64,000 bases of DNA from Eledone cirrhosa (Eukaryota; Mollusca; Cephalopoda; Octopoda; Eledonidae): positions 27,610,956 to 27,674,955 of the forward strand of contig OZ024741.1 in assembly GCA_964016885.1 (NCBI GenBank), given 5' to 3'. The translations under genes and the position numbers were made by a program. The notes under the pieces were generated by a model, which saw only the letters and a program-made list of their open reading frames with translations, did not search any database and was not told the origin of the DNA. This document shows positions 34,720 through 43,700 of the stretch, in pieces (positions within the stretch are counted from its first letter, which is position 1; every line of letters starts with the position of its first letter).

Positions 34720-37700
34720 GTGTGTGTGTACATATATATAGTTCTTTTACTCTTTTATTGGTTTCAGACCGTAGACTGTGGCCATGCGGGGCACCACCCT
34801 AAAGGTATTTAGTTGATAATATCAACCCCAGACCTTTTTATTTCAAGTTTGGTACTTATTTTATTGATTACTTTTTGTGAAACTAAATTATGAGACATAA
34901 ACAGATATAAACACCTGCAACACCCTCTCACACTTTATATATTATATATATATTATATTATATATATAAAGGGAGTTGGCAGAATCATTAAAATCTCTGC
35001 ATCTAAGTTCAAACCCCACCATGGTCAACCTTGCCTTTCATCTTTTCGAAGTTCATAAACAAGTACCAGTTCAGTACTGGGGTCAATTCTTCCTCTATAT
35101 CTCTTTCTATCACTCCCTTTCCCTCTCTTGAAGAAATCTGCTGTATTCAGACATAGAGAGGGGTGGGCTCTGCCAAGTTTAAAGTAGCCAAGAAGTGGAA
35201 TATGGGTCTCTGTTATTGTGTGTGTCTGTATGTGTATATATTTGGAAGTGAGGATTCGTGTACATGTGTGTATAAACCGTTTGGATTTGGCAGAATTGTT
35301 TGACGAACTACTTTGCTGTATATATTCTGACTACTTCACATCCCACATATGTCAACTTTGTCTTTCATCCTTCTGGAGAAGATAAACTAAAGTACCAATG
35401 CTATACTAGGGTTAATTTGTAGTGAAACATGGGCTGTGGCTTCAGAGGACGTAGACTGGAAAGAAATGAAGCAACCATGCTCAGTTGGATGTGCAATGTG
35501 TGAGAGAAAGGCAGAGCTTGGACAAGTTGAGGGAGAAGCTGGGTTTAAGAGGAATCCGAGGGGGTGTGCAGGAGAAAAGACTGCGTTGGTACGGAAAATG
35601 ACCGCTGGATGAAGAAATGCCAGTGGAAGGAAACTGCAGTTGAAGTAGACCATGAAAGACCTGGGCACAGGTGATGAGAGCTGACCTTAAATCATAAACT
35701 CACAGAAGAGATGACGAAGGAACACGGCGAGTGGAGCGAGGCCGTGCTGAGAAGGACCCATGCAAGCGTGGAAAATGGATATAAAAATTATGATGATGAT
35801 GACTAACCCCTACTCCTTATTGCTGGCATTGTCCTTAAATTAGAAACACCTAATTAGAAGTGTCGTAACAACCGCAAATTATAAGAGTTATCGCCCCTGG
35901 ATTATGAAATATGGAAACCCTTTCGTTACCTATAATTTTCCAGTAATTTTTTTAGATAATCAAGAATTTTGAGGGATTTAGTAATATAACTAACTTTCTC
36001 ATTATTAAACTGGTGTTCTGACCATAATAATGGTTCTTGCATAGAATAATGCTGGAGGCATTTTAGATAAATGTAAACAGTTTAACCCTTTAACATTTAC
36101 AAAACTCTATATTTACTGTTGTATTTTCATGGTAAAGGTTTTACCTCACATAATATTGAATCTATGAGATTTTGATATTATTTATGTTGGAAACAATACC
36201 TTAACATAAGTATAAGCAGCCGGTTTGAACAGAAAGAGGCGAGAGAATTCTGGCTGGATACGACCGGTTTAAATGCTAAAGGGTTGAAATAAACAGTTTA
36301 GTATCGTGTTGGTGACACAAAAAGCACCATGCTCACACTGTAAAGCGGTTGTGTTGGTGACATGACAAAAAGCACCCATTACACACTGTAAAGTGGTCGT
36401 GTAGGCGACATGACAAAAAGCACCCAGTACACACTGTAAAGTGGTCGTGTAGGTGTCATGACAAAAAGCACCCAGTACACACTGTAAAGTGGTCGTGTAG
36501 GTGTCATGACAAAAAGCACCCAGTACACACAGTAAAGTGGTCGTGTAGGCGACATGACAAAAAGCACCCAGTACACACTGTAAAGTGGTCGTGTAGGCGA
36601 CATGACAAAAAGCACCCAGTACACACTGTAAAGTGGTCGTGTAGGCGACATGACAAAAAGCACCCAGTACACACTGTAAAGTGGTCGTGTAGGTGTCATG
36701 GCAAAAAGCACCCACCACACACTGTAAAGTGGTCGTGAGGTTAAGTTATATTACAAACACCAGCTTAATAATGAGAAAGTTAGTTGTATTACTAAATTCC
36801 TCCAAATTATTGATTATTTTCAAAATTATTTGAAATTCCTAATCAATGTTGAAAGGTTAAAATATTGATATTTAGTTGAAGTCCTATTAGTAACTTTATT
36901 ATTATTATATTTTCAGCCGGAATTGGTGGCCGCTACATTCCTCTAGGAATTTCTGGTTGTTCTGCTCTCTTCATGTCACTCCTATGCAGTGCCCTACATT
37001 TACTCCATGGATTTAATGTGCTTGGTACAGGGGTTGTAGATGTAAGTAGCACCTTAACTCTCTCGGTTGTACTTTCAAACATAAACAATGAAGGAAGCCA
37101 TGTTGGGGTTGTTTAAACTGCTAGAAGAATAACAATTAAATCTCATTTAAGCTGTAGGACCTTACCTCTTGTCACCATTAAGCCATAGGACCTTACCTCT
37201 TGTCATAATTAAGCCATAGGACCTTACGCCATACATTATCATTAAGCCATAGGACCTTACCCCATACATTGTCACCATTAAGCCATTAGGACCTTACCTC
37301 TTACATTGTCATTCTTTTACATCCACTTTTCTATTCTTACATGATTTGGACAGCTCTTTTCTAGCACAACCTGTCCCCATTAGTTACATTCCGTCATCAT
37401 CTCTTCTCTGAGGTTTAGTATTTTGATATCAGCTCTCACTACTTCTGCTGAGGTCTTCTACTACAGCTCCTTCCACTGGAATCTTTTGGCACATCTTCAC
37501 CCAGACAATCACCATCTATCTATGCATCACGTGTCTATACCAGTGCAGTCTTCTCTTTTGCACACTACATCAGATTCCTCTTATACCCAGTTTGTATTTT
37601 TCTCAGCTCATCCATACTTTGCCATCCATGCACATTAACACCCCATCCATTGAACCTTGTTTAATTTCTCTCCAGTCTTCATGTATCCTCTACATTCATT

Positions 37701-40700
37701 GCTCATCTCTCACTACCATACAAAATTGCACTTTACATACAGGCATCATAGAGCTGGTCATTCTTTCATAGAAAAAAAACTTTTGTTATTAACAGGGGTA
37801 GTAACCCTATGAACTTTTCCCACCGTGTTATGCAAGTTACTATGCTTTCAGAACAATCCCTTCCACTGCTCGTTAGTTCACCTAGGTAACAAAATCTCTC
37901 AACAATTTCTATGGATCCTTCCCTGCACTAGAAAAAGTTTCTTTCACTGGTGCTTATAATACTAACTACCCCTGTGCATTTGCCTCATACAGGGTCTTTT
38001 CTTTTAGTCTGCCTGCTATCCCACTACAACTCTTGCATACCTATGTTTTACATTGTGTACATCATATAGAGTTCCTACCTACTTCCTTTTTACATATCAA
38101 GCAAGGCCACTTCCCTGGTAACATCAGAGATCTATCTTCTTTCCTATTTACTAAAACTTGGATCTTTGCTAAGTTTGCTCTGCACCCTTTTGAGTCCACA
38201 GCAGGAATTTCTTTCCTAGCTCTTCCGAAGATTTAGCTACACACAGATGATCGGTATGCAGCAGTGTTCCCATGGGCAGCCAGTCTTAAACTCCTCTATT
38301 ATGGTTTGGAGAACTAGAATAAACAGGAGGGGGCTGAAGACTGAGCCATGATGAACACCAGCCTGCACATTGAATTCCTCACTAAACTTATTACCTCCTC
38401 TAACTGTACTAACAGCACCTCTGTACATGGCTTGAACTTCTCTTACAAACTTCCCAAGTACACTTAAGGGCCACCAGATAACAGATGTGGTATTCTGTTA
38501 AAAGCCTTCTCCAGATCTACAAAACCTAGATATAGTGGCTGACACTTTGCTAGGAACTTGTCCTTCTAAAGAAAGACACTACCTACAATTCACAAATAAT
38601 TTTTTTAAATCAAAAATTTAGTGGTAAATATAGTAATATAAATATTTTTCTCATTATTAAATCAGGGTTTAGAACATAAACTAGAAAAGGTTCTTAGATA
38701 AAACTATAATGGAAGGTTTAAAATTACATATGAGCAGTTTAAAACAAACTGTTTTTAATTCATATAACCAAGCATGGTTTAATAATAGTAATAATTGTTT
38801 CTACTTTTGGCACAAGGCCAGCCATACCCAGTACATTACTGGTACTTTATTTTATCGACCCCGTAAGGATGAAAGGCAAAGTTAACCTTGGTGCGATTTG
38901 AACTCAGCATGGCAAGGGGCGTAACTCTATGCGTCAAAGCATAGTGTCCGACCCTCTACCAATACTGCCAATCCACCGCCCTTTAATAATAGTAATAATA
39001 ATGTGAGTCCTATGACATACAAATCAATAGGAGAGTTAAAGCTGGAACATGTTTGACCATAGGTCTGCTTGATCAAAACTGACCTGGGATTAAACAAGTC
39101 AAGGATAATATTTCACATCATAAACACATTTTAAGGCTATTTTCTCTGCTGAAGCAGGGGTTAGCTTTGTGTGTCCTATGACAAGCTTCACATGGGATCC
39201 TTTTTGAAACAATTTTTTACAGACAGATGCCCTTCCTAACATACCTTTTAATTGCCTCTAATAAAACAGTCTACCTATTCTAAACCATATACAGTGTATC
39301 TATTTTAAACTTCAAACACACAGAGATACAGTGTACGGATATAGTGTAACTATTCTAAATCAGATTCACATAAAGATATGGTGTACCTATTGTAAATCAG
39401 ATACACACAGGGATACAGTGTATCTATTGTAAATCAGATACACACAGGGATACAGTGTACCTATTGTAAACCAGATACACAGGGATACAGTGTACCTATT
39501 GTAAACCAGATACACACAGGGATACAGTGTATCTATTGTAAACCAGATACACACAGGGATACAGTGTATCTTTTGTAAACCAGATACACACAGGGATACA
39601 GTGTACCTATTGTAAACCAGATATACACAGGGATACAGTGTACCTATTGTAAACCAGATACACAGGGATACAGTATATCTATTGTAAACCAGATAAACAC
39701 AGGGATACAGTGTATCTATTGTAAACCAGATACACAGGGATACAGTATATCTATTGTAAACCAGATACACAGGGATACAGTATATCTATTGTAAACCAGA
39801 TACACAGGGATACAGTATATCTATTGTAAACCAGATACACACAGGGATACAGTGTATCTATTGTAAACCAGATACACAGGGATACAGTGTACCTATTGTA
39901 AACCAGATACACACAGGGATACAGTGTACCTATTGTAAACCAAATACACACAGGGATACAGTGTACCTATTGTAAACCAGATACACACAGGGATACAGTG
40001 TACCTATTGTAAACCAGATACACTGGGATACAGTGTACCTATTGTAAACCAGATACACAGGGATACAGTGTACCTATTGTAAACCAGATACACACAGGGA
40101 TACAGTGTACCTATTGTAAACCAGATACACACAGGGATACAGTGTACCTATTGTAAACCAGATACACACAGGGATACAGTGTACCTATTGTAAACCAGAT
40201 ACACTGGGATACAGTGTACCTATTGTAAACCAGATACACACAGGGATACAGTGTACCTATTGTAAACCAGATACACACAGGGATACAGTGTACCTATTGT
40301 AAACCAGATACACACAGGGATACAGTGTACCTATTGTAAACAAGATACACAGGGATACAGTGTACCTATTGTAAACCAGATACACACAGGGATACAGTGT
40401 ACCTATTGTAAACCAGATACACAGGGATACAGTGTACCTATTGTAAACCAGATACACACAGGGATACAGTGTACCTATTGTAAACCAGATACACTGGGAT
40501 ACAGTGTACCTATTGTAAACCAGATACACACTGGGATACAGTGTACCTATTGTAAACCAGATACACACAGGGATACAGTGTACCTATTGTAAACAAGGTA
40601 CACAGGGATACAGTGTACCTATTGTAAACCAGATACACAGGGATACAGTGTACCTATTGTAAACAAGATACACAGGGATACAGTGTACCTATTGTAAACC

Positions 40701-43700
40701 TGGTTTACAATAGATACACAGGGATACAGTGTACCTATTGTAAACCAGATACACAGGGATACAGTATACCTATTGTAAACCAGATACACACAGGGATACA
40801 GTGTACCTATTGTAAACCAGACTCACATAAGAATACATGGTACCTATTCAAAGCTAGACACACCAGACTAAGTTGTACCTATTCTAAACTAAATACACAC
40901 CAGAATAAGTTGTACCTATTCTAAACTAAATACACACCAGAATAAGTTGTACCTATTCTAAACTAAATACACACCAGACTAAGTTGTACCTATTCTAAAC
41001 TAAATACACACCAGAATAAGTTGTACCTATTCTAAACTAAATACACACCAGACTAAGTTGTACCTATTCTAAACTAAATACACACCAGACTAAGTTGTAC
41101 CTATTCTAAACTAAATACACACCAGAATAAGTTGTACCTATTCTAAACTAAATACACATCAGACTAAGTTGTACCTATTCTAAACTAAATACACACCAGA
41201 ATAAGTTGTACCTATTCTAAACTAAATACACACCAGACTAAGTTGTACCTATTCTAAACTAAATACACACCAGACTAAGTTGTACCTATTCTAAACTAAA
41301 TACACACCAGAATAAGTTGTACCTATTCTAAATTAAATACACACAGTACTACAAAATACTATATTATTTTTCCCTATCACTCTAGGTCTATGATGAAGAT
41401 TTCACACAATACGCAGCAGCATTCTTTATATCTTTTGTCTTAACTGGTTTTCAGGTAAGTAGCATACCTTTATTCTTTATTGATTTCATAGACTACCTTT
41501 ATTCTTTATTGATTTCATAGACTACCTTTATTCTTTATTGATTTCATAGACTACCTTTATTCTTTATTGATTTCATAGACTACCTTTATTCTTTATTGAT
41601 TTCATAGACTACCTTTATTCTTTATTGATTTCATAGACTACCTTTATTCTTTATTGATTTCATAGACTACCTTTATTCTTTATTGATTTCATAGACTACC
41701 TTTATTCTTTATTGATTTCATAGACTACCTTTATTCTTTATTGATTTCATAGACTACCTTTATTCTTTATTGATTTCATAGACTACCTTTATTCTTTATT
41801 GATTTCATAGACTACCTTTATTCTTTATTGATTTCATAGACTACCTTTATTCTTTATTGATTTCATAGACTACCTTTATTCTTTATTGATTTCATAGACT
41901 ACCTTTATTCTTTATTGATTTCATAGACTACCTTTATTCTTTATTGATTTCATAGACTACCTTTATTCTTTATTAATTTCATAGACTACCTTTATTCTTT
42001 ATTGATTTCATAGACTACCTTTATTCTTTATTGATTTCATAGGCTACCTTTATCCTTTATTGATCTCATAGACTACCTTTATTCTTTATTGATTTCATAG
42101 AATGTCAGTATCCTTTATTGATTTCATTTCTTTGACTGTGGTCATGCTAGAACACATTACCTTCAAAGGTATTGTTGTTTCCAACGATCTTATTGATGTG
42201 TCAGTGGCCTAGTGGTTAGGGTGTTGAACTTACAATCATAATATTGTGGGTTTGATTCCTGGGTAGTGTGTTGTGTTCTTGAGCAAAACACTTCATTTCA
42301 CATTGCTCCAGTATACTCAGCTGAAAATGAGTACCAGCGATAACTGGGGGCTTAAACCTGCAATGACTGGTGTCCTATCCAGGGAGTGGGGAGACTTGTA
42401 ATCTCAGTTGCTTAACACCAAAGAAACCAGGATATGCACCAACCAAATTATCCTCTGAGTTTGAGACAGCTCCAACCAGTGCATCTGTAACATCGTGGTC
42501 AGAGGCCACCCATGTACACTGGTTACAGAGATCTGATGCAGGTGTAGTTATCCAGTTGTGACACCATATATGTCGGCTCTAACTTATGCATCCACTGCAT
42601 TGTGAACCATGCACAGTGATCAGAGACTTAAGAGTTGTAATGAGATAGCAGACAGACTTTGTATGTAGCAAATGTACAGAGATAGTTGGTAGTAAAAGCA
42701 TCAGTGAAATAAACTTTTTCCAATCCCAGGAAGAATTCCTCCTATCAGGAGGAATCCATAGAAGGGGTTGATAGCTTCTGCTACCTAGGTGATCTAATTA
42801 GTCTAATTAGCAGCGGAGGAGGTTGCTCTGAAAGCATACTAGCTAGAATAGCAGGAATAATAATAGCTAGAATAATAACAAGATGGAAAAGGTTCAGGGA
42901 GATACTACCTCTATTGATAACATAAGGTTTCTCTCTATGAGTAAAAAGTCAGTCATATGATGCCTCTGTGTGATGTTGCATGGCAGGATATGCAAAGGCT
43001 GCAGAAAAATGAAGTGAGTATGCTCTGATGGATGTGCAATGTTAATGTGTGTGAACAACAAATTATGGAGGAGCTGAGAGAAAACTGGGTATAAGAGGAA
43101 TCAGACATAGTGTGCAGCAGACTGCTCTGGTATTGACGTGATGCATATGGGTGATGATTGTTGTGTAAAGAAATCCCTATTAATTCTAGTGGAAGGAAGC
43201 TATAGTAGAGGGGACCAAGGAAGAACTGATCTTAAGTTGCTGAAGCTCACAAAGGAGATGATGAAGTAATAGAATGAGTGAAGGGATGCTGTGCTAGAAA
43301 AGACATATCCAACCCATGCAAGTATTGAAAAGTGGACCTAAAATGTTGATGATATATATATATATATATATATATCATCATCATCATCATCATCATCACC
43401 GTTTTACGTCCGTTCTTCCACGCTAGCATGGGTTAGACGGGTTGTCCTGTTGTGGGCAGTGTCTGGTCGGCTGATCATGCCTTGCTCATACAGGAACTGA
43501 TTTGGCTTGATTTCTACAGCTGGATGCCCTTCCTAACACCAACCTCATTTACAGTGAGTGCTGGGTGCTTTTTCGTGGCGCCTACACGTCCACTTTACAG
43601 TGTGGGCTGGGTACTTTTTTGCCGTGTCACCTCCATGACCACCTTGCGGTGGGGGGGGTGGGGGCATATTGTCTATATGCTTCAGCTTGTACCCATGGGA

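Noticed and set aside
39387..40568. Minus-strand ORFs of the form [14 protein letters not shown]
   Set aside because: They come from the 37-bp minisatellite in SEC22A intron 4.
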